Counted from the stretch's first letter, positions 18,321 to 27,471 are shown. The stretch: 64,000 nucleotides of DNA from Pseudomonas subflava (GCF_023823685.1 NZ_JAMXBF010000009.1:124001-188000); one strand, 5' to 3'. Notes: generated by a model not told the origin, from the sequence alone. Numbers and translations are program-made.

Positions 18321-19166
18321 TCAGCGTCCGGCGCGACGGGCCATGAAGGCCAGGCGCTCGAGCAGCTGCACGTCCTGCTCGTTCTTCACCAGGGCGCCGG
18401 CCAGCGGCGGGATGGCCTTGGTCGGATCGCGCTCGCGCAGCACGGCTTCGCCGATGTTGTCGGCCATCAGCAGCTTCAGCCAGTCGACCAGTTCGCTGGT
18501 GGACGGCTTCTTCTTCAGGCCCGGCACCTTGCGCACGTCGAAGAACACGTCCAGTGCCTCGGCCACCAGCTCGCCGCTGATGTTCGGGTAGTGCACGTCG
18601 ACGATCTTCTTCAGGGTGTCGCGATCCGGGAAGGCGATGTAGTGGAAGAAGCAGCGGCGCAGGAAGGCGTCCGGCAGTTCCTTCTCGTTGTTCGAGGTGA
18701 TGATGATGATCGGGCGCTGCTTGGCCTTGATCGTCTCGTCGGTCTCGTAAACGTAGAACTCCATCTTGTCGAGTTCCTGCAGCAGGTCGTTGGGGAACTC
18801 GATGTCGGCCTTGTCGATTTCGTCGATCAGCAGGATCACGCGCTCCTCGGACTCGAACGCCTCCCACAGTTTGCCCTTCTTGATGTAGTTGCGGACGTCG
18901 TGGACCTTGTCGGAATTCAGCTGCGAGTCGCGCAGGCGGCTGACCGCGTCGTACTCGTACAGGCCCTGGTGCGCCTTGGTGGTGGACTTGATGTGCCAGG
19001 TGATCAGCTTGGCGCCGAAGGCGGCGGAGAGTTGCTCGGCCAGCATGGTCTTGCCGGTACCCGGCTCGCCCTTGACCAGCAGCGGGCGCTGCAGGGTGAT
19101 GGCGGCGTTGACCGCGAGCTTGAGGTCGTCGGTAGCGACGTAGGACTGGGTGCCTTCGAACTTCAT
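18321..19166 (-). CDS. MoxR-family AAA+ ATPase
   Basis: A 281-residue MoxR-type ATPase: Walker A GEPGTGKT near residue 36, Walker B VILLIDEIDKAD near 100, sensor 1 IIITSNNEKELPDAFLRRC near 145. MoxR ATPases pair with VWA proteins as maturation chaperones; the VWA partner is downstream on the same strand. Clear ribosome site GAGGAT. Annotated elsewhere simply as AAA family ATPase. Confidence 0.9.
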   Translation of the reverse strand: MKFEGTQSYVATDDLKLAVNAAITLQRPLLVKGEPGTGKTMLAEQLSAAFGAKLITWHIKSTTKAHQGLYEYDAVSRLRDSQLNSDKVHDVRNYIKKGKLWEAFESEERVILLIDEIDKADIEFPNDLLQELDKMEFYVYETDETIKAKQRPIIIITSNNEKELPDAFLRRCFFHYIAFPDRDTLKKIVDVHYPNISGELVAEALDVFFDVRKVPGLKKKPSTSELVDWLKLLMADNIGEAVLRERDPTKAIPPLAGALVKNEQDVQLLERLAFMARRAGR

Positions 19167-19334
19167 CTGGGAATCCTCGAACGGGCGCGCGTAGCGCTTC
19201 CGGCTGGTTCGGTTGGGGTGGCGTAGGGCCCGACTATAACGCGCGTGGCGGCGGACTGTGAACGCAGACGCGGCATTCAGTCACTGAATGGCGGGTCATG
19301 GCCCGTACGGTTGCGGATTCGCTTTGAGTGACAA

Positions 19335-19379
19335 GTAAGCTTTACAGCGAGATTTGGGTGGTGTTAAGTTTGCTTTACA
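19335..19379 (+). promoter_or_regulatory. Repeated GCTTTACA sites upstream of a membrane protein/XRE operon
   Basis: GCTTTACA occurs at 19339-19346 and 19372-19379, exactly 33 bases apart; the first copy is part of the near-palindrome GTAAGCTTTAC. Their position just before the first gene suggests an operator, possibly for the XRE regulator in the operon. Inference. Confidence 0.4.
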
Positions 19380-19398
19380 TTTTGTCTGGAGTCTCGCC

Positions 19399-19788
19399 AT
19401 GAATGCCGCTGCTCGTCGCTACGTGATTTCCTGTTCCTCGCTGATGCTGATCTACGCCGCGCTGGTCTGCCTGATCAGCTGGGGCGTCGACCTGCAGCGC
19501 CTGCCGTATGGCCTGCGTCTGGTCGCGGCCGCTTCGCCGGCGCTGCCGCTGCTGGCCTCGCTCTATGTCTTCGACCGTTACATGCGCAGCGAGCCGGACG
19601 AGTTTCTGCGCTTCCTCATGTCCCGCGCCGCGTTGCTGGCCGGCGGCTCAGTGGTCGGCCTGCTCAGCGCCTGGGGCTTTCTCGAGCAGTACGCCGGCTG
19701 GCCGCGCTTCCCGCTGATCATGGCTTTTCCGGCGTTCTGGGCGGCCTATGCCTTCACCTCCACGCTGGTTCGCTGGCGCTACGCCTGA
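19399..19788 (+). CDS. Conserved four-helix membrane protein, partner of XRE regulator
   Basis: A 129-residue protein with about four hydrophobic segments (residues 8-28, 38-55, 70-88 and 102-122) and few polar residues. No known function. CTGGAG precedes ATG 19399; the longer frame from 19354 lacks a ribosome site. The following small HTH gene starts nine bases after its stop, a pairing common in bacteria in which the membrane protein is regulated by, or modulates, the HTH partner. Confidence 0.7.
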   Translation: MNAAARRYVISCSSLMLIYAALVCLISWGVDLQRLPYGLRLVAAASPALPLLASLYVFDRYMRSEPDEFLRFLMSRAALLAGGSVVGLLSAWGFLEQYAGWPRFPLIMAFPAFWAAYAFTSTLVRWRYA

Positions 19789-19797
19789 GGAGTCGCC

Positions 19798-19998
19798 ATG
19801 CACAATCGCCTGAAGGAGTTGCGCGCCGAGCGCGGCTGGAGTCAGTCGGAACTGGCCCAGCGCCTGGAGGTGTCGCGGCAGAGCGTCAATGCCATCGAGA
19901 CCGGCAAGTACGACCCCAGCCTGCCGCTGGCCTTCCGCATCGCCCGACTGTTCGGCCTGCCGATCGAGTCGATCTTCAGCGACGAGGTCACGAACTAG
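19798..19998 (+). CDS. Small XRE-family transcriptional regulator
   Basis: A 66-residue single-domain Cro/CI-type helix-turn-helix protein: LKELRAERGWSQSELAQRLEVSRQSVNAIETGKYDPSL, the classic arrangement of the YozG-like group. It is preceded by GAGGAGTC. It probably represses its own operon through the repeated sites upstream of the membrane protein gene. The last 11 bases overlap the opposing DUF748 gene. Confidence 0.88.
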   Translation: MHNRLKELRAERGWSQSELAQRLEVSRQSVNAIETGKYDPSLPLAFRIARLFGLPIESIFSDEVTN

Positions 19999-21061
19999 GC
20001 GGGGTGTTCTCGTAGCGCGCGTTGAAGGCCTGGACGAAGCCGTTGCGCAGGATCGCCAGGAAGGCCTGGAACGGGCTGACGTCCTGATCCTTGACGCTGC
20101 CGGACAGCTCGACCCGGGTGGCGAACTGGTTCTTCTGCTGGTTCTTCAGTACCGTTTCGCTGCCGCCGACCAGGGCCTCCCAGATCGAGCGGAAGAAGCC
20201 CTTGTCCTCGTTTTGCACGTCCTGCCGCCAGTTGAACACGTCGACATCGCGCAGCAGCGGTTTGATGTAGCCGCTGAGCTGCCCCTCATCGGCGTTGGCC
20301 TCGATGACCACGTCGCCGCTGCCAGCGTTGAAGTCGAACTTGCCGTAGGCCGACGAAAAATCGTTGAGGCGGCGCAGTTCGATGTCGGTGGCACGCACGC
20401 GGAATTCGAAATCCTCGAAATTCTCGAACGGGTCGAACACTGCCGTGGCCTCCAGCGGCGCATGGCCCAGCAGCAGCGCGTGGCCTTCGAAGCGCGCCAC
20501 CCGCTCGCCGTTCTCGTCGGCGACGTTGGTCAGGTTATAGAGGCTGGCGTCGACGTCGTCGGCCTGCAGGTCCACCGGCGGCTGCGAGGTGAAGTTGCGG
20601 AAGGTCACCTGGCCGTCCACCACGCGGATCTCGTTGAGGGTGATCGGCAGCAGCTTTTCCAGCTGCTGGCGCCAGTCCACGCCGGCACCGGTCTGGGTGT
20701 CCTCGGGGCGCTCGCCGCCATCGACGAAGTTGAGCTGCGGGCGCACGAAGAGTACCCGCGCCACCACGCCGTGGTCGTACCACAGCGAGTGCCAGCTGAC
20801 GGCGAGATCGATCACCGGCGCGTCCAGCAGCGGCACCGGCACGTCGCCGTCAACCTTGTCGATGGTCAGGCCATTGATGCGGTAGGCGCCGCGCCACCAG
20901 GCCAGGTCCACGTCGACGACGTGGCCGCGGTAGTCGCCCATGTCGGCGAGCTTTTCGTTCAGGTAGTCGCGAATCAGGTAGGGCAAAGCCAGGTGCAGCG
21001 CCAGCACCAGGGCGGCGAGACCGAGCAGGACATAGAAAGGCATGCTGTAGCGGCGTTTCAT
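19988..21061 (-). CDS. DUF748 (AsmA-like) envelope protein
   Basis: A 357-residue protein with an N-terminal membrane anchor (PFYVLLGLAALVLALHLALPYLI) and a long periplasmic beta-rich part typical of DUF748/AsmA-like proteins (GHVVDVDLAWWRGAYRING; SLWYDHGVVARVLFVRPQLNF). Related proteins bridge inner and outer membranes and move lipids; no direct evidence here. ATG 21061 is the start closest to the anchor. Confidence 0.8.
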   Translation of the reverse strand: MKRRYSMPFYVLLGLAALVLALHLALPYLIRDYLNEKLADMGDYRGHVVDVDLAWWRGAYRINGLTIDKVDGDVPVPLLDAPVIDLAVSWHSLWYDHGVVARVLFVRPQLNFVDGGERPEDTQTGAGVDWRQQLEKLLPITLNEIRVVDGQVTFRNFTSQPPVDLQADDVDASLYNLTNVADENGERVARFEGHALLLGHAPLEATAVFDPFENFEDFEFRVRATDIELRRLNDFSSAYGKFDFNAGSGDVVIEANADEGQLSGYIKPLLRDVDVFNWRQDVQNEDKGFFRSIWEALVGGSETVLKNQQKNQFATRVELSGSVKDQDVSPFQAFLAILRNGFVQAFNARYENTPPSS

Positions 21062-21194
21062 GGGCGGCGTCCGTCGCAGCGAGTGTCTCTGGTGGACTGC
21101 CGAGCGCACCGCGGAGTTCGACCGACCTGCGCTGGACGATCCTCGGCGGCGGGCTTAGGCTGTCTGGCCCGGGTTATCGACAAGGACAAGGACC

Positions 21195-22169
21195 ATGAGC
21201 CGCATCTACACCGACAACGCCCAATCCATCGGCAACACCCCGCTGGTGCAGATCAACCGCCTGGGTCCCAAGGGCGTGACCATCCTGGCGAAGATCGAGG
21301 GCCGCAACCCTGGCTACTCCGTCAAGTGCCGCATCGGCGCCAGCATGATCTGGGACGCCGAGTCCCGCGGCGTGCTCAAGCCGGGCATGATCCTGGTGGA
21401 GCCGACCTCCGGCAACACCGGCATCGGCCTGGCCTTCGTCGCCGCCGCCCGCGGCTACAAGCTGATCCTGACCATGCCCGCGTCCATGAGCCTGGAGCGG
21501 CGCAAGGTGCTCAAGGCGCTCGGCGCCGAGCTGGTGCTGACCGAGCCGGCCAAGGGCATGAAGGGCGCCATCGAGAAGGCTGCCGAGATCGCCAGCTCCG
21601 ATCCGTCCAAGTACTTCATGCCGTCGCAGTTCGACAATCCGGCCAACCCGGCCATCCACGAGAAGACCACCGGCCCGGAGATCTGGAACGACACCGACGG
21701 CGCGGTGGACGTGCTGGTCGCCGGCGTCGGCACCGGCGGCACCATCACCGGCGTATCGCGCTACATCAAGCAGCAGCGGCACAAGCCGATCCTCTCAGTG
21801 GCGGTCGAGCCGGTGTCTTCGCCGGTGATCAGCCAGACTATGGCCGGCGAGGAGATCAAGCCCAGCCCGCACAAGATCCAGGGCATTGGCGCCGGCTTCG
21901 TGCCGAAGAACCTCGACCTGGCGATGGTCGACCGTGTCGAGCAGATCACCGACGACGAGGCCAAGGCCATGGCCCTGCGCCTGATGCAGGAAGAGGGCAT
22001 CCTCTGCGGCATCTCCTGCGGCGCCGCGATGGCCGCCGCCGTGCGCCTGGCCGAGAAGCCGGAGATGCAGGGCAAGACCATGGTGGTGATCCTGCCGGAC
22101 TCGGGCGAGCGCTACCTGTCGAGCATGCTGTTCAGCGATCTGTTCACCGATCAGGAACTGCAGCAATAG
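21195..22169 (+). CDS. cysK: Cysteine synthase A (O-acetylserine sulfhydrylase)
   Basis: A 324-residue PLP enzyme making L-cysteine from O-acetylserine and sulfide. The PLP lysine sits in [11 protein letters not shown] near residue 42, the substrate loop is [12 protein letters not shown] near 69, and the phosphate cup is [11 protein letters not shown] near 177. The length, and the CGISCGAA block near 275, favour CysK over CysM. The gene is monocistronic, followed by a REP-like repeat and a terminator. Confidence 0.93.
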   Translation: MSRIYTDNAQSIGNTPLVQINRLGPKGVTILAKIEGRNPGYSVKCRIGASMIWDAESRGVLKPGMILVEPTSGNTGIGLAFVAAARGYKLILTMPASMSLERRKVLKALGAELVLTEPAKGMKGAIEKAAEIASSDPSKYFMPSQFDNPANPAIHEKTTGPEIWNDTDGAVDVLVAGVGTGGTITGVSRYIKQQRHKPILSVAVEPVSSPVISQTMAGEEIKPSPHKIQGIGAGFVPKNLDLAMVDRVEQITDDEAKAMALRLMQEEGILCGISCGAAMAAAVRLAEKPEMQGKTMVVILPDSGERYLSSMLFSDLFTDQELQQ

Positions 22170-22180
22170 AACGGCATCAG

Positions 22181-22235
22181 CCGTAGCCCGGACTTCAGTC
22201 CGGGAGCGTCTCCCGGACTGAAGTCCAGGCTACGG
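22181..22235. repeat. REP-like inverted repeat, CCGTAGCCCGGA family
   Basis: CCGTAGCCCGGACTTCAGTC (22181 onward) has a long inverted partner at 22211-22235 across a five-base centre. The outer GTAGCCCGGA arms are shared with the elements at 24617 and 34201. Confidence 0.85.
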
Positions 22236-22241
22236 ATGTAC

Positions 22242-22266
22242 AAAAGCCGCCCTCGGGCGGCTTTTT
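22242..22266 (+). terminator. Rho-independent terminator after cysK
   Basis: AAAAGCCGCCC-TC-GGGCGGCTTTTT gives a strong stem followed by T5, and can act on both strands. Confidence 0.9.
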
Positions 22267-22287
22267 GCTTGATGGCGGATCGGCTCT

Positions 22288-22327
22288 CACCCCTCTCCCA
22301 CGAGTGGGAGAGGGCGGGGAGAGGGAA
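22288..22327. repeat. CCCTCTCCC/GGGAGAGGG inverted repeat
   Basis: CCCTCTCCCACGAGTGGGAG followed by GGGGAGAGGG. The same family, with the same three-block form, is found at 28389-28427 after ttcA. A dispersed extragenic repeat. Confidence 0.75.
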
Positions 22328-22346
22328 TAAGCGCTGGTTTCCCAGG

Positions 22347-23237
22347 CTATGCCCTGGCCGGCGCGCTCGGCCGCACCACCAGCCATAGCGCCGCGCCGAT
22401 CAGCACGCAGCCCGGCAGATAGTCCCAGCTCAGGGGTTCGCCGAGCAGCAGCGCACCCCACAACACGCCAAAGGGCGGAATCAGGAAAGTAGTAGTCGAG
22501 GCCCTGATCGGACCGATGTCGGCCAGCAGACGGAAGTACAGGACATAGGCGAAGGCGGTGCACACCAGGCCCAGGCCGGCCAGCGACAGCCAGACCTCCG
22601 GTCCGCCCCAGCCGGTGGGCGGTTGCCAGGCCAGGCTGCCGGCGAACAGCGGCAGCTGGAACAGGCTGGCACCGACCAGGCTGGCGAACGCGATCAGGCG
22701 ATTGTCCAGGCCTAGATGGCCGATCCAGCGGCGGGTGAGGAAACCGGCGAAGCCGTAGCAGAGCGTGGCCACCAGGCAGGCGGCGGCGCCCAGCAGCAGC
22801 GGCAGGTCGAATGCCACCGGGCCGGTGCGGGTCAGCACGGCGACGCCGAACAGGCCCAGCGCCACGCCGGCGGCCTTGCTCGCCGTCATCGCCTCGCTGA
22901 AGAACAGCGCGCCGATCAGCACGCCCATCAGCGGCGTGGTGGCGTTGAAGATCGACGAGTAGCCGGCCGGCAGCACCAACGCCGCCAGGCAGTACATCAC
23001 CGATGGCAGCCCGGCGTTGATCACGCCCAGTACCAGGCAGGTGCGGAACGCGCCCTTGAAGTCCCAGGCGGGGCGCAGCAGCAGGAGCAGGGCCAGCAGG
23101 CCGAGGGCGCCGAGGCTGGCACGGAAGAAGGCGGTCGGCAGGCTGCCCAGCACCGGCACGGCGATGCGCATGAACAGGAAGCTGGCGCCCCAGATGGCGG
23201 CGAGCAGCAACAGGCGGGACAGGTCGGCGGGTCTCAT
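22347..23237 (-). CDS. EamA-family (DMT) transporter
   Basis: A 296-residue inner-membrane protein with ten predicted helices formed by two EamA repeats. The family's opening (AAIWGASFLFMRIA) and the second-repeat end (TTTFLIPPFGVLWGALLLGEPLSWDYLPG) are clear. Such proteins export amino acids or other metabolites; the substrate is unknown. It is alone, convergent with cysK. Confidence 0.87.
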   Translation of the reverse strand: MRPADLSRLLLLAAIWGASFLFMRIAVPVLGSLPTAFFRASLGALGLLALLLLLRPAWDFKGAFRTCLVLGVINAGLPSVMYCLAALVLPAGYSSIFNATTPLMGVLIGALFFSEAMTASKAAGVALGLFGVAVLTRTGPVAFDLPLLLGAAACLVATLCYGFAGFLTRRWIGHLGLDNRLIAFASLVGASLFQLPLFAGSLAWQPPTGWGGPEVWLSLAGLGLVCTAFAYVLYFRLLADIGPIRASTTTFLIPPFGVLWGALLLGEPLSWDYLPGCVLIGAALWLVVRPSAPARA

Positions 23238-23444
23238 GGGGGCTCCAGGCGGGAGCCGTCAGCTTACGCCGCCGCCGGCAAGTCGCAATCCGCAGCTGGC
23301 TTTCAAAGTGCCGGTACAGTGGCCGCTGGGGTCAATCGTGCCGAGCGCTCGGGTCATTGAGCGCCGCGCGGGGCGGGCCTAATCTGCCACCGACTCGCCG
23401 GTGCCACGGCCTCGACCACCGAATCACTGCACAGGAATGCCGCC

Positions 23445-24620
23445 ATGAAAGGCACGCTGTCTTCGCTCAAGGTTCTCGACTTCTCCACCCTGCTGCCAGG
23501 GCCTTTCGCCTCGCTGCTGCTGGCGGACATGGGCGCCGAGGTGCTGCGCATCGAGTCGCCGACCCGCACGGACCTGGTGCGTGTGCTGCCGCCGCATGTG
23601 GATGGCGTCTCCACCAGTCACGCCTACCTCAACCGCAACAAGCGCTGCCTGGCGCTGGATCTGAAGAAGCCCGAGGCGCTGGCGGTGGTGAAGCGCCTGG
23701 TGGCCGAGTACGACATCGTCCTCGAGCAGTTTCGCCCCGGCGTGATGGATAAGCTCGGCCTCGGCTACGAGGCGCTGAAGGCGCTCAACCCGCGGCTGAT
23801 CTATGTCTCCATCACCGGCTACGGCCAGACCGGACCGTACAGGGATCGCGCCGGCCACGACCTCAACTACCTGGCCCTGAGCGGCCTGGCCAGCTACACC
23901 GGACGCCGCGACAGCGGCCCGCTGCCGCTCGGCGTGCAGGTGGCGGACATTGCCGGGGGCTCCCTGCATGGCGTGATCGGCCTGCTTGCGGCGGTGATCG
24001 CACGGCAGAGCACCGGGCAGGGCCAGCAGGTGGACATCAGCATGACCGACTGCGCCTTCAGCCTGCATGCCATGGCCGGCGCCGGCTACCTGGCCGGCGG
24101 CGTGGAGCCGGACATGCAGAACCAGGTGCTCAACGGCGGCAGCTTCTACGACTACTACCGCACCCGCGACGGCCGCTGGCTGTCGGTGGGCAGCCTGGAG
24201 CCGCAGTTCATGCAGCAGTTCTGCGCTGCACTCGGCCGCCCGGAGCTGGCCGCGCTCGGCCTGTCGCCGAAGGACCAGCAGCGGCTCAAGGACCAGATTG
24301 CCGTCGAGGTGGAAAAACACGACCTGGCCGAATGGCAGCGCCGCTTCGCCGAAGTGGACGCCTGCATCGAGCCGGTGCTGAAGTTGTCCGAGGCAGTCGA
24401 GCATCCGCAGCTCAAGGCACGCGGCGTGGTCACCGAGGTTCCCCGTGAGGGCAGGGCCGCGCAGCGGCAGATCGCCTGCCCGATCCGCTTCTCCGAAGGC
24501 CTGGCACCGCCGCGCCACATCGGCGCACCGGTGGGTGCGCATAACGACGAGGTGCTGCGCGAACTGGGTTTTGACGAGGGTGAGATTGCTGCGCTTAAGG
24601 CGAGCAAGGCGCTGGGGTAG
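23445..24620 (+). CDS. CaiB/BaiF (class III) CoA-transferase or acyl-CoA racemase
   Basis: A 391-residue family III CoA-transferase: LDFSTLLPGPFASLLLADMGAEVLRIE at the N-terminus, the catalytic Asp in DRAGHDLNYLALSG near residue 147, and GGSLHGVIGLLAA near 170. Length and the GHDLNY block resemble alpha-methylacyl-CoA racemases, but transferase and racemase members cannot be separated by sequence here. The stop codon TAG lies inside a REP-like element. Confidence 0.82.
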   Translation: MKGTLSSLKVLDFSTLLPGPFASLLLADMGAEVLRIESPTRTDLVRVLPPHVDGVSTSHAYLNRNKRCLALDLKKPEALAVVKRLVAEYDIVLEQFRPGVMDKLGLGYEALKALNPRLIYVSITGYGQTGPYRDRAGHDLNYLALSGLASYTGRRDSGPLPLGVQVADIAGGSLHGVIGLLAAVIARQSTGQGQQVDISMTDCAFSLHAMAGAGYLAGGVEPDMQNQVLNGGSFYDYYRTRDGRWLSVGSLEPQFMQQFCAALGRPELAALGLSPKDQQRLKDQIAVEVEKHDLAEWQRRFAEVDACIEPVLKLSEAVEHPQLKARGVVTEVPREGRAAQRQIACPIRFSEGLAPPRHIGAPVGAHNDEVLRELGFDEGEIAALKASKALG

Positions 24621-24675
24621 CCCGGATGCCATCCGGGAGCGGAGCTGCCTGTTTCCCGGATTGCATCCGGGCTAC
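24617..24675. repeat. REP-like inverted repeat overlapping a stop codon
   Basis: GTAGCCCGGATGCCATCCGG at 24617 is matched by CCCGGATTGCATCCGGGCTAC ending at 24675. The first arm contains the TAG stop of the CoA-transferase gene (24618-24620). Confidence 0.85.
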
Positions 24676-24761
24676 GCCTGTGCCCGTTTAGCCAGGTAGA
24701 GCGGTGAAGCCGACGCAACGTCACTCGCGGGTTGTACCCGCCCCTACGATGCGTAGTCGGG

Positions 24762-25256
24762 CTATTCGACCCGCTGCTCGCCACTGAACACCAGCGTCGC
24801 CCGGCAGCGGCGGCAGAAATAGCGGCGGCCCTTGCGCACCAGGTTATGGCGCTGGGTGGAGAAGGGGAATTCACCGTCCGGGCATTGGCACAGGTAGAGG
24901 TAGCGGGTGACCTTGCGCCGGCCGACGTCGTAGCTGTGGCAACGATCCGGCGGCAGCTCGTAGACGCCGCGCATGATCAGCTGCCATTCCTCGCCATGGG
25001 GCTGTATGCGCGGGCCGAACACCTGGTGCGCCACCAGATGGGCGACTTCGTGGGCCACCGTCTGCTGGAGGAAATGCTCGCGGTTTTCCTCGTACAGCTT
25101 CGGATTGAAGCGCAGCAGGTTTTCGTGGAGGTGCGCGACGCCGGCCTTCTGGCCGCGCAGCCTGAAGCTGACCTCGGGGCGGGGGAACGGGCGTTTGAAG
25201 AAGTCTTCGGCGAGCCGGTAGCAGGCTTCGACGCGGGCATGGAGCAGTTCGGGCAT
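24762..25256 (-). CDS. sprT: SprT family zinc metalloprotein
   Basis: A 164-residue SprT-like protein. The HEVAH zinc motif lies near residue 69, with a further His in QPHGEEW, and the C-terminal part has a zinc ribbon (CQCPDGEF and CRRCRATLVF). The fold is related to SPRTN DNA-protein crosslink proteases; function in bacteria is not established. Separate from neighbours on both sides. Confidence 0.88.
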   Translation of the reverse strand: MPELLHARVEACYRLAEDFFKRPFPRPEVSFRLRGQKAGVAHLHENLLRFNPKLYEENREHFLQQTVAHEVAHLVAHQVFGPRIQPHGEEWQLIMRGVYELPPDRCHSYDVGRRKVTRYLYLCQCPDGEFPFSTQRHNLVRKGRRYFCRRCRATLVFSGEQRVE

Positions 25257-25309
25257 GGCGGCGATTATGCCGTATCGCTCGCCATCCCCAAACCAGCAAC
25301 TGGGTCGCG

Positions 25310-25981
25310 TCAGTCGCGACCCAGTTGCTGTTGCTCCACGGTCGGCCGCTCGTCACGCACCGGATAGCCCTGATCCGGAGTGGTGCGTTCGTAGACCGGC
25401 TCCAGATAGTAGTGCCAGTGCAGAACGGCCGATACCAGCAGAGTGACGATCGACAGTACCGCGACCGCCCAGACCGAGCCGGCGTAGACGATGCCCTGCT
25501 GCTGGCGCAGGCGCATGAAGGTCGGCAGGCCGACGAACAGCAGGAAGGTGGAATAGGCGCAGGCCAGGCCCAGCACAATCACCGCCAGCCAGCGGCTCGG
25601 ATAGACGGACGCCAGGCCGGCCAGGAAGAACGGCGTAGCGGTGTAGGCGGCGAAGCCGATGCACTGATTGAACGAGGGGCGGGCTTCGAAGGTGCGCGAC
25701 ATCCAGCGCACGAAGCCACCCATGATCAGCGTGCCCAGCAGTGCGGTGACATAGACGCTGAGCGACAGCAGCAGGGCGCTGCGCTGGTCGAGGCGGACCC
25801 GCTCGTCGCCGGCCAGGCTCCAGCCCACCTCGGTGGTACCGATATACAGGCTGACGGCCGGAATGAGTGCGAGCAGCAGCAGATGGCCCAGGTAGTGTGA
25901 GGAGTGCTGCTCCTCTTCCTGGCGGATCTCTCGCCAGGCGGCGTCCGGGTGGGTGAACAGGTTGAGAAAGTGCGGAGTCAT
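25310..25981 (-). CDS. Yip1-domain membrane protein (copy 1)
   Basis: A 223-residue protein with a short N-terminal soluble segment (NLFTHPDAAWREIRQEE), five membrane segments and a polar C-terminal tail. It matches the Yip1/DUF1282 family and is a paralog of the gene just upstream (shared GTTEVGW and FAAYTATPFF). ATG 25981 is chosen because AGAGGAG lies nine bases away; ATG 25987 is too close to it. Function unknown. Confidence 0.82.
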   Translation of the reverse strand: MTPHFLNLFTHPDAAWREIRQEEEQHSSHYLGHLLLLALIPAVSLYIGTTEVGWSLAGDERVRLDQRSALLLSLSVYVTALLGTLIMGGFVRWMSRTFEARPSFNQCIGFAAYTATPFFLAGLASVYPSRWLAVIVLGLACAYSTFLLFVGLPTFMRLRQQQGIVYAGSVWAVAVLSIVTLLVSAVLHWHYYLEPVYERTTPDQGYPVRDERPTVEQQQLGRD

Positions 25982-26071
25982 CGGCATTCGCTCCTCTTCT
26001 GGCGGCAATACAGCCTTAGAGCGCACCGAGTGCCGTCAGGGTTCAACTTTCCTGTCCGTTGAGGCGGGCAA

Positions 26072-26099
26072 ATAAAAAGGCCGCCCTCGGGCGGCCTCG
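26072..26099 (-). terminator. Rho-independent terminator after the second Yip1 gene
   Basis: AGGCCGCCC-TC-GGGCGGCCT, with TTTTTATT on the minus strand, lies just past the stop of the gene ending at 26116. It separates the two Yip1 paralogs into different transcripts. Confidence 0.85.
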
Positions 26100-26115
26100 T
26101 TCGGTTTTCGCGAAA

Positions 26116-26715
26116 TCAGGTGGTGTAGACCGGGCCGACGCCGAAGCCCCAGAGAATCACCGAGCAGGCGATCATCGCCACCAGCACCACCAGGCCCACG
26201 GCCAGTACCGAGCTGGAGAACATGAAGCCTTCGTCCTGCGGAATGCCCATGAAGGTCGGAATGCCGGCGTAGAGCAGGTACACCGTGTAGCAGATGGCCG
26301 CCGTGCCGATCAGCATGCCCAGCCACAGGCTCGGGTAAAGCGCGGCGACGCCGCCGATGAACAACGGGGTGGCGGTGTAGGCGGCGAACACGACGCACTG
26401 GGTGAAGGTGGGGTTGGAATCGTAGGTGCGGGCCATCCAGTGGATGAACGCGCCCATCACGGCGACCCCGGCGATCATCGCCAGGTAGGACATGATGGTC
26501 ATCTGCAGCGCGCTGGCCGCAGTCAGCTTCACCGCCTCGCCACTGCCGATTCGCCAGCCCACCTCCGTGGTGCCGAAATAGGCGCAGATCGCGGGGATGG
26601 CGGCCAGAATCAGGACGTGGGTCAGGTACATGTGGCTGATGCTTTCCTCTTCCCCACGGATTTCCTGCCATTCCTGATCGGGATGCGTGAAGAGCCCCCA
26701 AACATGGTTGATCAT
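26116..26715 (-). CDS. Yip1-domain membrane protein (copy 2)
   Basis: A 199-residue paralog of the adjacent protein: HVWGLFTHPDQEWQEIRGEEE at the N-terminus, then five membrane segments. It lacks the polar C-terminal tail of copy 1. AAGAGGAGG precedes ATG 26715. The Yip1 family has no known enzymatic role in bacteria. Confidence 0.83.
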   Translation of the reverse strand: MINHVWGLFTHPDQEWQEIRGEEESISHMYLTHVLILAAIPAICAYFGTTEVGWRIGSGEAVKLTAASALQMTIMSYLAMIAGVAVMGAFIHWMARTYDSNPTFTQCVVFAAYTATPLFIGGVAALYPSLWLGMLIGTAAICYTVYLLYAGIPTFMGIPQDEGFMFSSSVLAVGLVVLVAMIACSVILWGFGVGPVYTT

Positions 26716-26877
26716 GCAGACACCTCCTCTTGTTATTGTCGATCGCTCCGGAGAGCGCCCGGCGCGCGTGTTCAGCGCTGCCGGGTGCGGGCCGATTGGT
26801 GCGACCGTATGCCGCAGTATAGGGGAAGGCTGGAGGCCGCGTGAGCCGTGGCTTTAGAGCGAATCGCTCTCTGCCAT

Positions 26878-27471
26878 TCAACCGTAATAGCGCTGCAGTA
26901 TTTCCATCGCCAGATTGATCGACTGCAGGCGTTCGGTGCTGCCGCCGCGGTCCGGGTGATGCTGGCTCACCAACTGTCGATAACGCTGCTTGACGGCCGC
27001 GAGATTGAGCGGCTGGTCGCCCTCGAGCTCGAACAGCTCGAGGGCGGCGCGCTTCTCCTCGCCGCCCTGCATGCGCGTCCAGAAGCTGGCCAGCAGCTTC
27101 TCCACGTCGCGCTCGGTGGTGTCACGCAGATTGCTCAGATTGAGATAATAGTCACGTAGCGGGTCGTGCTCGGCCAGCCCTTCGCCCCCGCTATGCCATG
27201 GCTGCAGCTGCACGCACAGCGGGTTGATCTGCAGGTGCGCCTCCTGGCGGCCCCACAGGCGCTCGCGCAACAGGTACAGCGCGTTGAACAGCAGGAAGTG
27301 GGTGCGAAACAGCACCAGCTTGTCGGCCAGGCCGAGATTGGGAATGTGCGTGGAATGGCGGGCCTTGAGCTGCTGGATCAGCTGGAACTCGCTGATGCCC
27401 GCGGGCGCGGCGCGCAGCAGCTCGAGCAGTTGGTCGGCCAGATCGAGACCGGGGTCGAGGTCGTTATTCAT
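26878..27471 (-). CDS. DnaJ-related protein with C-terminal J domain
   Basis: A 197-residue protein with a conserved DnaJ-related N-terminal region (ISEFQLIQQLKAR; LFRTHFLLFNALYLLRERLW) and a C-terminal J domain with the HPD motif (QHHPDRGGS) near residue 174. It probably stimulates DnaK for an unknown client. The J domain at the C-terminus distinguishes it from canonical DnaJ. Divergent from ttcA. Confidence 0.85.
   Translation of the reverse strand: MNNDLDPGLDLADQLLELLRAAPAGISEFQLIQQLKARHSTHIPNLGLADKLVLFRTHFLLFNALYLLRERLWGRQEAHLQINPLCVQLQPWHSGGEGLAEHDPLRDYYLNLSNLRDTTERDVEKLLASFWTRMQGGEEKRAALELFELEGDQPLNLAAVKQRYRQLVSQHHPDRGGSTERLQSINLAMEILQRYYG

Noticed and set aside
25298..25326. Inverted repeat CAACTGGGTCGCG/CGCGACCCAGTTG at the end of the Yip1 gene as a terminator
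   Set aside because: A good stem, but no T-run on either strand and it overlaps the last codons; not enough to call.
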